A DNA stretch of 64,000 nucleotides from Cytophagales bacterium (GCA_013299115.1 JAAFKA010000008.1:124001-188000); one strand, 5' to 3'. Shown: positions 1 to 8,008, counted from the stretch's first letter. Numbers and translations: made by a program. The notes: generated by a model from the letters alone, not told the origin.

Positions 1-510
1 GAAATGCAACGATTTATGAAGGCAGAAACCAAAATTATGGTCGCAACGACTGTGATAGAGGTAGGCGTAAACGTACCCAATGCTTCGGTTATGGTCATAG
101 AAAGTGCCGAAAGGTTTGGTTTGTCGCAACTGCACCAGCTGCGTGGTCGTGTGGGGCGGGGAGCCGAGCAGTCGTATTGTGTGCTGATGACAGGGTTCAA
201 ACTAAGCAAAGACTCCCGCATACGCATAGAAACAATGGTAAAAACAAACAATGGTTTCGAAATTGCCGATATAGACATGAAACTCCGAGGTCCTGGCGAC
301 ATGACAGGCACACAACAAAGTGGGGTATTGGATTTCAAAATTGCAGATTTAGGTACAGACCAAGCCATTTTGCAGGAGGCAAGAAAATGTGCAGCCGAAA
401 TTTTGGAGGAAGACGCCGCCTTAGAAAAGCCTGAAAATCAACCCATTCAGTCGTATTTGGCTAATAGAAAAACCAACAACGGAAAAGTTACGTGGAGTTT
501 GATAAGTTGA
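1..510 (+). CDS. recG: ATP-dependent DNA helicase RecG, C-terminal part (5' end outside window)
   Basis: RecG is a superfamily 2 helicase that remodels stalled forks and branched DNA. Only the last ~169 codons are present and the reading frame is open to the window edge. Visible parts are the end of the second helicase lobe, with VATTVIEVGVNVPNASVMVI followed by the QLHQLRGRVGRG motif VI (arginine finger region), then the RecG-type tail with DMKLRGPGDMTGTQQSG. The end of the protein is normal for the family. It converges on the ABC ATPase gene on the other strand, 33 bases away. Confidence 0.95.
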   Translation, partial: EMQRFMKAETKIMVATTVIEVGVNVPNASVMVIESAERFGLSQLHQLRGRVGRGAEQSYCVLMTGFKLSKDSRIRIETMVKTNNGFEIADIDMKLRGPGDMTGTQQSGVLDFKIADLGTDQAILQEARKCAAEILEEDAALEKPENQPIQSYLANRKTNNGKVTWSLIS

Positions 511-543
511 ATAATTTAGTAGAATAGTAGTCAAACTTCAAAC

Positions 544-1302
544 TTATTTTGCTGCCCTGCCCGAAAACTTACGCATGAGTTTGTTAGTAAACACAAATTC
601 TTGGAGTTCTGGTACTTCTGCGTGCATAATGTTCTCGTTGTTGCCTTCCCAAAGTTTTGACCCTTGATAAATAAACATAATATTTTCGCCAATTTCCATA
701 ATAGAATTCATATCGTGGCTTACCACAATGGTCGTGATATTAAACTCTTTCGTAATTTCTTGTATCAAATTGTCTATACGGATAGAGGTCAAAGGGTCTA
801 AGCCCGAATTGGGTTCATCGCAAAACAAATATTGCGGATTTAGCACAATGGCACGTGCTATGCCGACACGTTTTTTCATACCTCCCGAAATTTCAGAGGG
901 CATTTTTTTGGCTGCTGCCGATAAATCTACTCTTTGCAAGCAAAAATTCACTCGGTCTGCTTTTTCGCTGGCGGGCATATTGGTAAGCATATCCAACGGA
1001 AATCTCACATTTTCCTCTACTGTTTTGGAGTCAAACAAGGCGGAGGCTTGAAAAAGCATACCAATTTCTCGCCGAATCTCTTGCTGAACATGGCGGTTGG
1101 CAGTAACAAAGTTTCTTTCATCAAACAAGATTTCGCCAGAGTCGGGATACATCAACCCCACTATGTTTTTGAGCAATACACTTTTGCCTGTTCCACTTGC
1201 TCCTATAATAAAATTGGTAACTCCTGTGTGGAATACTCCGCTGATTCCTTTCAAAATCTCTCTGCCTTGAAAAGATTTTTTTATGTTTCTTAGCTCTATC
1301 AT
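544..1302 (-). CDS. ABC transporter ATP-binding protein, MlaF/Ttg2A-like
   Basis: 252-residue ATPase. Walker A is GASGTGKS near residue 35, the signature is ISGGMKKRVGIARAI and Walker B is YLFCDEPNSGLDPLTS. The PNSGLDPLTS sequence and overall length fit the MlaF family, which energises phospholipid or lipid transport between the membranes with an MlaE permease and an MlaD-type MCE protein. No permease or MCE gene is beside it: the neighbours are recG and gatC on the other strand, so this is a single-gene unit here. The role in lipid asymmetry is family knowledge; the partner must be elsewhere. Confidence 0.85.
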   Translation of the reverse strand: MIELRNIKKSFQGREILKGISGVFHTGVTNFIIGASGTGKSVLLKNIVGLMYPDSGEILFDERNFVTANRHVQQEIRREIGMLFQASALFDSKTVEENVRFPLDMLTNMPASEKADRVNFCLQRVDLSAAAKKMPSEISGGMKKRVGIARAIVLNPQYLFCDEPNSGLDPLTSIRIDNLIQEITKEFNITTIVVSHDMNSIMEIGENIMFIYQGSKLWEGNNENIMHAEVPELQEFVFTNKLMRKFSGRAAK

Positions 1303-1425
1303 GTTGCAATGATACTGAATTTGATAAAAAATTCATTCATTTTATTGTAAAAATATTATCAGCCAATGACGCACAATTACATTGTTAAAACAAGTTTGTA
1401 AGTTTTAAATTATATTTTTTTTTGC

Positions 1426-1433
1426 TACCTTTG
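1426..1433 (+). promoter_or_regulatory. Bacteroidota-type -7 element before gatC
   Basis: TACCTTTG matches the Bacteroidota -7 consensus TAnnTTTG and lies 20 bases before the gatC start. A good TTTG at the usual distance upstream is not evident (only a T-rich run), so this is a half-supported promoter. Confidence 0.5.
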
Positions 1434-1453
1434 CCATCAAAACATAAATTATT

Positions 1454-1741
1454 ATGAAAATAGATAAAGAACTCCTCCACAAAATAGCTCACTTGGCTCG
1501 TTTGGATTTTAACGAACAAGACGAAACTAAAATGATAGACAGCCTAAACGAAATCCTCGATTGGGTGGAGCAACTAAACGAAGTAGACACCACAGGGGTA
1601 AAAGCCCTTACGCACATGTCCGTAGAGGTTAATGCTCTTAGAGAAGATATTATGTTGCCGCCTTTGCCCCACGAAAAAGGCTTACTCAATGCCCCACGAA
1701 AAGACTCGGACTACTTTAGAGTGCCAAAGGTAATAGAATAA
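1454..1741 (+). CDS. gatC: Asp/Glu-tRNA amidotransferase subunit C
   Basis: 95-residue protein matching GatC, the small subunit that stabilises the GatCAB complex converting misacylated Glu-tRNA(Gln) or Asp-tRNA(Asn) into the correct aminoacyl-tRNA. The N-terminus (LLHKIAHLARLDFNEQDE), the central EILDWVEQLNEVDTTGV and the C-terminal proline-rich strand are all typical. The ATG lies just after a TACCTTTG promoter element. gatA and gatB are not in the window, as is common in this phylum where the three genes are scattered. Confidence 0.92.
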   Translation: MKIDKELLHKIAHLARLDFNEQDETKMIDSLNEILDWVEQLNEVDTTGVKALTHMSVEVNALREDIMLPPLPHEKGLLNAPRKDSDYFRVPKVIE

Positions 1742-1818
1742 TAATTGTTTGTGAGGACACAAATAATGGCAAAAGAATAATAATTGTAGCATAGACTTTA
1801 GTTTGTGCCGCCAAGTAC

Positions 1819-1865
1819 AATTTTTACCTATCGGGTGGCTCTGAGCCACCCGATAGGTAAAAATT
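1819..1865. repeat. Perfect 22-bp inverted repeat between gatC and lepB
   Basis: Two perfectly complementary 22-base arms (1819-1840 and 1844-1865) with a 3-base loop. It ends 32 bases before the lepB ATG, so it could end gatC transcription, fold in the lepB leader, or simply be one of the many palindromic repeats scattered through this genome. Confidence 0.7.
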
Positions 1866-1897
1866 ATTTAATTTCCTATTTCATATCTACCTCCAAG

Positions 1898-3016
1898 ATG
1901 TTAAAATTTTTGCAAAAAAAATCTAAAGATGAAGGTGTTGCTGCTCGCAAACCGCAAAAAAGTCAAGCCAGAGAATGGTTTGATGCGGTAATAGTGGCAG
2001 TGGCTGCTGCGGTGCTGGTGCGGTGGTGTGTGGTAGAGGCTTGCACCATTCCCACGCCTTCGATGGAAAGTACCCTGTTGGTCGGCGATTTTTTGTTTGT
2101 GAGCAAACTCCACTACGGAGCAAGAACTCCGCAAACTCCTTTGCAAATTCCGCTAACCCACCAAAATATTTGGGGAACTAATACGCCATCTTTTGTAAGT
2201 TGGTTGCAACTGCCTACTTATCGGTTGCCTGCTTTTAGCGAGGTCAAACGCAATGATGCTGTTGTGTTTAACTACCCTGGCAAAGATGAGGATTTTTTAC
2301 CTGTCGATTTGCGTACCAATTTTATTAAAAGGTGCGTTGCCTTGCCTGCCGATACCTTAGAAATTGCGGATATGAAAGTGTATGTAAACGGCAAATTGCA
2401 AAACAGCCCTGTGCAGATGCAGTCGGGTTATTATGTATTGGCAAGAGATGTGATTAGCGAATCGGCGTTTCAGTTGGTTGGCATTACCGATTATAGGTCT
2501 GCACCCAACGGCTATTTTATCAACACAACAGCAGAGGCAGCCCGAAACCTCCGCAATGTGCCTTCGGTAGATGACGTGATACCTGTGAAACAGCCCAGAG
2601 GCAAAGGAAACGAAAAAGTTTTTCCTTTTTCAGCCCTCTTTGAATGGAATTTAGACAATTTTGGGGCTGTGGTGGTGCCAGCCAAAGGCATGACCATTAC
2701 GGCAGATGAAAAAAATCTTGCCCTCTACGAGTCTGTTATCTTGCGACACGAAGGCAACACCAACGCCAAGATAGAAAACGGCAAGTTGTATCTCGATAAT
2801 TTGGTTGCAACCAACTATACTTTCAAACAAAATTATTATTTCGTTTTGGGAGATAACCGCCACAATTCAGACGACTCAAGGATTTGGGGCTTTGTTCCTG
2901 AAAATCATATTATAGGTAAAGCCCTGTGGGTGTGGTGGTCTATGAATCCAGAAGGAGGTTTTACCGACTTGCTTGGTCGTATTCGCTGGTCGAGAATAGG
3001 GAAAAGTATAGAGTAA
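1898..3016 (+). CDS. lepB: Signal peptidase I
   Basis: Membrane-bound serine protease that removes signal peptides from exported proteins. I place the start at 1898 (372 residues); upstream in-frame codons would run back through the palindrome. One membrane span lies at about residues 29-47, followed by the catalytic Ser55 in TIPTPSMESTLLVGD, the general-base region FIKRCVALPAD and the conserved VLGDNRHNSDDSRIWGFVP box. It is longer than enterobacterial enzymes because of an insert between the Ser and Lys boxes, as usual in Bacteroidota. The normal family C-terminus (RIRWSRIGKSIE) is followed by further open sequence in the same frame. Confidence 0.95.
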   Translation: MLKFLQKKSKDEGVAARKPQKSQAREWFDAVIVAVAAAVLVRWCVVEACTIPTPSMESTLLVGDFLFVSKLHYGARTPQTPLQIPLTHQNIWGTNTPSFVSWLQLPTYRLPAFSEVKRNDAVVFNYPGKDEDFLPVDLRTNFIKRCVALPADTLEIADMKVYVNGKLQNSPVQMQSGYYVLARDVISESAFQLVGITDYRSAPNGYFINTTAEAARNLRNVPSVDDVIPVKQPRGKGNEKVFPFSALFEWNLDNFGAVVVPAKGMTITADEKNLALYESVILRHEGNTNAKIENGKLYLDNLVATNYTFKQNYYFVLGDNRHNSDDSRIWGFVPENHIIGKALWVWWSMNPEGGFTDLLGRIRWSRIGKSIE

Positions 3017-3301
3017 AAGTTGCAAGCCGCAGCCCTGAAATTGGAAAAGCAGAAGTTAGCAGACCAGCAAGCCCAACGGCAGGCAGCAGCGGAGGCAGCA
3101 AGACAAAAGGCAATAGACAGTTTGGAAATTGAAATTACCGAGTTCTTAGAGGATTTTGAAAACTACGAAGTAGGCAAAGACTACCCATGCAGCCAAGAAC
3201 AGGCAGACGAGTACCACGAGCAAGCCTAAGAACTGATGGCAAAAATAGCAGCCTTGTTTGAGGACGAGGACTATGACGAGGACGAGCAAGACGAGGACTA
3301 A
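3017..3301 (+). pseudogene. In-frame continuation beyond lepB, split by a stop codon
   Basis: After the lepB TAA at 3014-3016 the same frame stays open to a TAA at 3227-3229, then again to a TAA at 3299-3301. The first part encodes an Ala/Gln/Lys-rich, probably coiled-coil stretch and then an acidic segment; the second encodes 23 residues, mostly Asp and Glu. There is no ATG before the first part, only a TTG at 3020. It could be a decayed C-terminal gene or extension, or a small gene starting at TTG. I do not recognise it. Confidence 0.35.
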
Positions 3302-3412
3302 CAGCCCGAAACACTAAGAAAACAGTTATTTATTTGCAAGCAAGTTGCAAGTAGGTAGCTGTTTTTGTGGGGTAGGTAGGAGAGAGGATTAATAAGAGAT
3401 TAAGTACTCACA

Positions 3413-3452
3413 TAAAAAAAGTGCCTTTAAATTACTGTAAAGGCACTTTTTA
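3413..3452. terminator. Bidirectional intrinsic terminator
   Basis: GTGCCTTTA (3421-3429) pairs with TAAAGGCAC (3438-3446), with an A-run before and a T-run after. Read on the minus strand it lies directly after the tRNA/tmRNA-like fragment, the usual place for the terminator of a stable RNA gene. Confidence 0.75.
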
Positions 3453-3461
3453 AAAATTTGT

Positions 3462-3482
3462 GGAGACGGTGGGAGTCGAACA
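3462..3482 (-). other. tRNA/tmRNA 3'-end fragment, probable attachment-site scar
   Basis: On the minus strand the 21 bases read as a T-loop (GTTCGACTCCC) running into an acceptor strand ending CGTCTCCA. The pairing half (GGAGACG) and the rest of a tRNA are absent further upstream on that strand, so this is only the 3' end. Integrases commonly use exactly this part of tRNA or tmRNA genes as att core and leave such a copy at one edge of an island. Accessory genes start directly beside it. Which RNA it comes from cannot be decided here. Confidence 0.55.
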
Positions 3483-3545
3483 CTTGTATATAACTTATTG
3501 ACTACCAACGACTTACAAAAACAAAAAAAATGGTTGCTGTAAATT

Positions 3546-4370
3546 CTACACTAAAAACACACACTTTTTTGCACTTTTTTTATACAAAAAATTGCATTTC
3601 AAAGTTGAATCTGCGAATTCTTCAACTAATTGAAAAACAGTTGTTGAAGATTCCTCTTGTGCCAAATTTAAACGTACAGGATTTATATTTTCCCAAACTT
3701 TGAGTATTCTTTTTGCTCTGTCAATAGCTAATTTTTGCCTCGTTTTACCTTCTCTTTTGTCGTATGATTGCAAGACCTCAAAAACTTCTTTTGTAATCAA
3801 TTTGCTATCTTTATCATAATTTAGTTTAAAATCTGTCAAATAGTTATTAATTTTATCATAATATAAATCTCTATGTAGTGAATTTTCACTACAATTTTCA
3901 AAATGCAAGAGTAACCAAAATTCAAAAGCCTGATTGGAATAAGCTACCTGTATTTTCTCTTTTTTTGCTTTTTTAATAGCAATATCAAAGTTTATAGTTC
4001 TTGATTGGTCGCCTATTTTGGGGTCGTGGTCAAAAACACACCAAACTTGTGTATAAGGGTTTTTATTCGTCTTGGCTAAATCACGCATTTCTTTGGCTTT
4101 CTCCAATATTTTTACAGGGTCTGTACCTTTTGCTTTTATATCTGGTGTTTTTAAATTGCCCGCAATAACTTTAATTGTAGCATTAGTTATTTTAAAGAAG
4201 CTTTTGAGTCCTTCAAAATAACTAATTTCTGTATTTTGCCCTTCGCAAACTATTAAGATGTATTCTTCTAGCCTGCTTTCTGTATTTCTATCCAAACCAA
4301 CATTTGTACGTCTGTTATGTGCTTCTCTATTAGCTTTTTGTTTTTCTTCTTTGTTATTAAGACGAGCCAT
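3546..4370 (-). CDS. RloB-like TOPRIM-type protein (AbiL/RloAB-type defence partner)
   Basis: 274 residues matching the RloB family. An N-terminal basic segment is followed by YILIVCEGQNTEISYFEGL, which fits the glutamate motif of a TOPRIM-like fold, then VWCVFDHDPK, which fits the DxD motif, and SNQAFEFWLLLHFE, a RloB hallmark. TOPRIM-like proteins paired with an AAA ATPase occur in abortive-infection and restriction-linked systems (RloAB, AbiL). It starts 3 bases after the stop of the ATPase gene, so the two are co-transcribed. The nuclease role is inferred from the family, not shown here. Confidence 0.8.
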   Translation of the reverse strand: MARLNNKEEKQKANREAHNRRTNVGLDRNTESRLEEYILIVCEGQNTEISYFEGLKSFFKITNATIKVIAGNLKTPDIKAKGTDPVKILEKAKEMRDLAKTNKNPYTQVWCVFDHDPKIGDQSRTINFDIAIKKAKKEKIQVAYSNQAFEFWLLLHFENCSENSLHRDLYYDKINNYLTDFKLNYDKDSKLITKEVFEVLQSYDKREGKTRQKLAIDRAKRILKVWENINPVRLNLAQEESSTTVFQLVEEFADSTLKCNFLYKKSAKKCVFLV

Positions 4371-4373
4371 AGG

Positions 4374-5666
4374 TTATTGATTAAAAAGTTTATTAAAATC
4401 ACCCAAAAATGGAATAGCACCATAACGACCTTCAATATAATTTTTTTCAAAATTATCATCTTTTCGTACCTTGTCTGTTTTAAAATCTGCCAAAGAATAT
4501 AAAATAGCTGCCCCATAGTGATTTTTTTCTGTAAACCAGATTTGGTCACGTCTAAATAATTCAGCATCAGGGCTTAATAAATTGGTATTGTGTGTATTAA
4601 AAATTAACTGGGCATTTTTAGGATTTGTAATATTAGAATTAAATAATTCCACAATTTTACAAACCAAATTTGGGTGTAAAGTTGCATCTAATTCATCAAT
4701 TACAAAAATATGTCCATTAAGCAAACTATCCAAAATGGGTGCAGATAAGGCAAAATATTTTTCTGTACCAGACGATTCATCATCATTCATTGAAAATTCT
4801 ACTTGTCCAATATACTCTTTAAATTCATTATATTGTTTATGAAACGTAACCACATCTGAATAAATTTTTGTTTCTTTTCCTTCATTATTCTTCAAAATGA
4901 ACTCTTGTACTTGTTTCGGTAATTCTTCTACACCCATTAATTTGGGCTTTAAATCTTGAATACCTAAATCTGCGTCTTTCAAAAAATCAATAATTTTATT
5001 TTTGAAAACCTTATCTTCTAATTTACTTGCGGTATAACCCAGATAATTATTCGGATTTAATCCTTCAATTATTTGCCAATTTTCTGTAATACAATGAAAC
5101 ACTTTTTTTGCGGTTTTTTCATTTTCCACATCAGCTTTTGATAACAATAAGGTATTTTCTTTTACTCTGTCATTATCAATTAGGCTTTTGACTTTAAATT
5201 TCGTTTTGTTGTATTCAAATTTCTGTTCTTCTCTATAAAACAATTCTGTTTCTTTGGGTTTGCCGTTGTTTTGGCGGACATAAAGCCATTCCGAAATAAT
5301 TTTTTCAGTTGTAACTTCAAAACCATAACGATACATTTCATTTTCATACACAAAAATAACTTCAAACATCGAAGGTTCTTTTTCTTTTACTGTACTCAAT
5401 TTGAAAGGGTCAGTATTAATTCTTTTATTACTTTGGTAATTTGCAGAGTTTTCTACAAAGTTTTTCATAAATAACATTCCCTCCACTAACTTACTTTTTC
5501 CGCTTGCATTTGCCCCATAAACTACTGCACTTTTGAGCAAATCATAGCCAAAACCCGAAGAAAAAACATTTTTTTCTTGTAAGGTATCATCTTTTGAAGC
5601 AACCATACTTAATTTAACTTCTTCGGCAAAAGTTTTGTAGTTTTTAACAGAAAATTGAATAAGCAT
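4374..5666 (-). CDS. RloA/AbiLi-like AAA family ATPase
   Basis: 430 residues from the ATG at 5666; this start gives the usual N-terminal strand MLIQFSVKNYKTF, which fits the SMC/ABC-like ATPases of this group. Walker A is VVYGANASGKSKLVEGM, and HIFVIDELDATLHP is Walker B plus D-loop. A serine-rich segment (DDESSGTEKYFAL) precedes Walker B, where an ABC-type signature is expected. It is the upstream member of a two-gene operon with the RloB-like protein and probably acts as its sensor or regulator against phage. Codon use is AT-rich, as in the rest of the accessory block. Confidence 0.8.
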   Translation of the reverse strand: MLIQFSVKNYKTFAEEVKLSMVASKDDTLQEKNVFSSGFGYDLLKSAVVYGANASGKSKLVEGMLFMKNFVENSANYQSNKRINTDPFKLSTVKEKEPSMFEVIFVYENEMYRYGFEVTTEKIISEWLYVRQNNGKPKETELFYREEQKFEYNKTKFKVKSLIDNDRVKENTLLLSKADVENEKTAKKVFHCITENWQIIEGLNPNNYLGYTASKLEDKVFKNKIIDFLKDADLGIQDLKPKLMGVEELPKQVQEFILKNNEGKETKIYSDVVTFHKQYNEFKEYIGQVEFSMNDDESSGTEKYFALSAPILDSLLNGHIFVIDELDATLHPNLVCKIVELFNSNITNPKNAQLIFNTHNTNLLSPDAELFRRDQIWFTEKNHYGAAILYSLADFKTDKVRKDDNFEKNYIEGRYGAIPFLGDFNKLFNQ

Positions 5667-5762
5667 AAATAAGTGTGTTTTTTGAGAAATATTTACAAAT
5701 ATTACATTTATTTTTATTAAATACAATATAATACAAAATAAATCTGTATTTTCTGTAACAAA

Positions 5763-5809
5763 AAATACCTAAGGCAATTCCATTGCGGGTTTAAAATCCT
5801 TAGGTATTA
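5763..5809. terminator. Hairpin between convergent or decayed units
   Basis: ATACCTAAGG and CCTTAGGTAT form a 10-bp stem around a 23-base loop, with flanking A and T runs. It separates the ATPase gene from a fragment of the A2M gene and may serve as a terminator in either direction. Confidence 0.5.
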
Positions 5810-5813
5810 AATT

Positions 5814-5906
5814 TTACTTCCCAACCTCAACCCTTACTCCTCCGAATGACTACTAAATTCGGGAGCATACAACCATTGAATAGAAGTAATGTCGTTAGAA
5901 AAATTG
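5814..5906 (-). pseudogene. Fragment of an A2M gene 3' end (left copy)
   Basis: The minus strand matches the last ~90 bases of the A2M gene that ends at 15089, reading NFSNDITSIQWLYAPEFSSH and then drifting out of frame. A third copy sits at 16190-16267. This is a relic of a former A2M paralogue or of recombination between inverted copies. Confidence 0.75.
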
Positions 5907-5909
5907 GCT

Positions 5910-6524
5910 CTATTTATTTGCTATTGAAACATCTAAAATCCATTGCAAAACTGCTAAAACATTGTGCGGTGCTGCTAAGTTTAGTGGTACAAAATTTGTG
6001 TCTATATAGAGGTTTTTGCCTTCCAATTTCATAAAACACCACGAAAAAGCATTGGTAACACAGCCATAAATTACTTTTTGTGGTTGTCCTTTTCTTTCAT
6101 TAAATAGTTGGGCTGCATACATTTCTGCACCACATTGGGCAAAACCTTTCTCTATTTCGGCGTTTTTTGCTTCGAGCAAGCAAAAAATAGGTGCTGTGAG
6201 TTCCATTTTTTCTACATTCATAGATAACATAAAATCACAAAAACCTAAAAGTTTTAGTTTGCTATCTACATTAAATTCAAAGCCTGAAAAAATTTTGAAT
6301 TTATCGGGATTATGACGGCGGAGTTCTTTTAAAATAGGAACTACAACAAATTCAGATTTTGCCTTTTCGGTGGTAAGGGTTTCTCGGCTTGCTTCTGCTA
6401 AATCGTCTAAAATTTTTTGTGAACTTGCAAAATTTGAAAACTGTCCTAACCAAGCTGTTTGAAAATCATTAATTCCTAAATCTGTTTGTAATTGTTCTAA
6501 TCTCTTAAATTTGTTATACGCCAT
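5910..6524 (-). CDS. Hypothetical protein with PD-(D/E)XK nuclease-like motifs
   Basis: 204 residues; the gene name is not known to me. The arrangement LLGFCDFMLS, then IFCLLEAKN, then FAQCGAEMYAA resembles the D...ExK...QxxxY core of PD-(D/E)XK folds (RecB/Cas4-like), at about residues 94-146. An N-terminal region rich in Glu and Lys contains EKAKSEFVVVPILKELRR, common in such proteins next to their first helix. It may be a nuclease-fold protein without known specificity; catalytic competence is not shown. It stands alone between an A2M fragment and the IS1 relic, so it may have been carried in by rearrangement. Confidence 0.6.
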   Translation of the reverse strand: MAYNKFKRLEQLQTDLGINDFQTAWLGQFSNFASSQKILDDLAEASRETLTTEKAKSEFVVVPILKELRRHNPDKFKIFSGFEFNVDSKLKLLGFCDFMLSMNVEKMELTAPIFCLLEAKNAEIEKGFAQCGAEMYAAQLFNERKGQPQKVIYGCVTNAFSWCFMKLEGKNLYIDTNFVPLNLAAPHNVLAVLQWILDVSIANK

Positions 6525-6629
6525 AATTTTATTCGTTTCGTTTTCACAAAGATAGGGAAATTTATAGATAAAATTGCAAAATTGATATTTTTGTCATCTT
6601 GCAATGCTCCTACGAGGGGATAAACCTAA

Positions 6630-6791
6630 GCACAAAAAAAGACTGCCCAAACCATAGAAATTCCTGCCTCGCTCAAAGCAGACACGATAAGCAAAGTTAC
6701 TTATACCTACAAAGGGAAAACCTACAAACAACAAGCATTTATAGATTTGGTTTATACAAAAGCAGCACAGAAAGATAAATGGTGGTGGTAA
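6630..6791 (+). pseudogene. Fragment of the secreted-protein gene found intact at 15481-16050
   Basis: Translates to 53 residues beginning AQKKTAQTIEIPASLKADTI. It matches mature residues of the 189-residue exported protein on the minus strand at 15481-16050, then ends in the IS1 terminal repeat (...WWW and stop). The signal peptide end and all of the C-terminal part are missing. It appears to have been cut by IS insertion. Confidence 0.75.
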
Positions 6792-7455
6792 AAAATGTAT
6801 GATAATCTAAGTAATTGACAATGAGTTAGTTATCTTTGTAAAACCTTCTAAAACTTTACAAAAATGATACACTGTCCTCATTGTCAAAGCAAAAATATAA
6901 ATAAAAACGGTAAAAAAGCTAATAGCAAGCAAAATTATTTATGCCGTACTTGTGGTAAACAATTTCAAACTGAGTATAAAAATCAAGGCTGTAACCCCGT
7001 TGTTAAAAATTACGTTGAAACATCATTGTGTCGAAATTGTGGAATTACAGACATAAAAAAATATTTAATGGGGGCTGCCATCAGCTGAGTAAACCTTACA
7101 TTTTAAATACTTTGATAAATTATGCAGAAAACTTAGAAATAAAGCCACAAAAACAGCACTATAAAAGTTTACAAATCGACGAATTTTGGACAGACGAATT
7201 TTGGACATATGTTGGTTCTAAAAAGAATAAGAAATGGCTTCTATATGCTTATTGCCCTGAAAAACAAGAAGTTGTGGCTTATGTTTTTGGAGATAGAAGT
7301 GAAAAAACAATTAAAGACTTATATGCAAAATTAGCTGAAAATAATATTAGTGTGGATGAATTTTGTACTGATAATTGGAAAGCTTTTGCGAAAATATTAC
7401 CCAAAAAGAAACATAAAATTGGTAAAAAAACTATCATACTTTTTTTACCACTACC
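6781..7455 (+). mobile_element. IS1-family element, left copy, 3' part deleted
   Basis: Ends are GGTGGTGGTAAAAAATGTAT at 6781 and the matching inverted end TATCATACTTTTTTTACCAC at 7432-7455 (24-base imperfect terminal repeats). Inside are insA- and insB-like frames. At ~675 bp it is shorter than normal IS1 elements, because insB runs into the right end before its last third. No clear target duplication is seen. A second, still shorter relative lies inverted at 17541-17850. Confidence 0.8.
6864..7088 (+). CDS. IS1-type InsA-like zinc-finger/DNA-binding protein
   Basis: 74 residues with the IS1 InsA pattern: CPHCQSKNINKNGKKANSKQ, then YLCRTCGKQFQTEYK, which is a four-Cys zinc ribbon, and a short helical tail with CRNCGI. 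In IS1 elements InsA alone represses, and a -1 shift on an A-rich slippery site makes the InsAB' transposase. An A7 run lies near 7056-7063 at the point where the second frame takes over. Shares its N-terminal ~65 residues with the chimeric ORF at 17321-17767. Confidence 0.75.
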   Translation: MIHCPHCQSKNINKNGKKANSKQNYLCRTCGKQFQTEYKNQGCNPVVKNYVETSLCRNCGITDIKKYLMGAAIS

Positions 7456-7513
7456 AATTCGTAAGGTACAGACAACCATTTGTCTAATAACTCACACCCT
7501 GTATTTCGGTTGA
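7028..7513 (+). pseudogene. IS1-type InsB-like transposase, truncated
   Basis: The second frame of the element. LQIDEFWTYVGSKKNKKWLL carries the first catalytic Asp region and DEFCTDNWKAFAKILPKKKH the second. The protein then passes straight into the terminal repeat (KIGKKTIILFLPLPI), so the last third of the InsB domain, with the catalytic Glu, is missing. A direct repeat inside the core (DEFWTDEFWT) is also seen. The transposase should be inactive unless supplied by another copy. No full-length copy is in this window. Confidence 0.75.
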
Positions 7514-7585
7514 GTGCAAAGGCATCAAGCACATCTTCAATGTCTGATTTTAGTTTGATTGGTGTCGTTTACATATTTTATTGAG
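7456..7585 (-). pseudogene. Short gene relic after the IS1 copy
   Basis: The minus strand reads IKLKSDIEDVLDAFALNRNT followed by GCELLDKWLSVPYE up to the IS end, without a start codon and with a stop just upstream. It looks like the N-terminal part of a protein cut off by the element. I cannot assign it to a family with confidence. Confidence 0.35.
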
Positions 7586-7592
7586 TGATAGA

Positions 7593-7656
7593 CAAAATTA
7601 ACAAATATTACCTCATTTTCAAAAATTTACCCTTTCCTTTTGTGGAATTTCCTATC
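7593..7656 (+). repeat. 64-bp direct repeat, left copy
   Basis: 61 of 64 bases match 8260-8323. The two copies enclose the DUF433/DUF5615 gene pair, and the stop codon of the DUF5615 gene falls on the inner edge of this copy. Confidence 0.8.
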
Positions 7657-8008
7657 AATAAGCAATAATACTTTCTCTATCAAATTTTACTAACTCTGCT
7701 CCTTCCTCAAAAGCTATAATAATCTTGTAGAGATAATTTTCAAAATATTGCAATAATTCTTTATTGCTAATATTGCCAAACTGCAACAATAAAACTTTTG
7801 GAGGTGAGCCTTTTAAGAGATAATTATCCAAAAAATCACTGTCTTTCGTTGCAATAATTCTATTCTCCTCTACGGCAATATGTATTATTTCTGTGTCTTG
7901 CAATAAATGACCGTCTGCAAAAAAAGTTGTGTGAATAGCATCAAACCCTTTTTCTACTAAAAATTTGGCTAACGCAGGGGGCAACTGTGTATCAACAATA
8001 AATTTCAT
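7655..8008 (-). CDS. DUF5615 PIN-like toxin
   Basis: 117 residues from the ATG at 8008; an upstream ATG at 8071 would overlap the partner more than usual. The fold is PIN-like: MKFIVDTQLPPALAKFLVEK with an early acidic residue, HTTFFADG, then the acidic RIIATKDSDFLDNYLLKG motif typical of the DUF5615/Mut7-C group. These proteins are the likely ribonuclease toxins of DUF433-linked pairs. Its start codon overlaps the stop of the DUF433 gene by one base (TAATG), showing translational coupling. Confidence 0.85.
   Translation of the reverse strand: MKFIVDTQLPPALAKFLVEKGFDAIHTTFFADGHLLQDTEIIHIAVEENRIIATKDSDFLDNYLLKGSPPKVLLLQFGNISNKELLQYFENYLYKIIIAFEEGAELVKFDRESIIAY

Noticed and set aside
3462-3545. 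Complete tRNA gene on the minus strand
   Set aside because: Only the T-loop and 3' acceptor strand are present; no matching 5' acceptor strand (GGAGACG), D-arm or anticodon arm can be drawn.
3546-5666. PARIS or retron-type system
   Set aside because: The partner matches RloB rather than the DUF4435 AriB type, and there is no reverse transcriptase; the RloAB/AbiL-type reading fits better.
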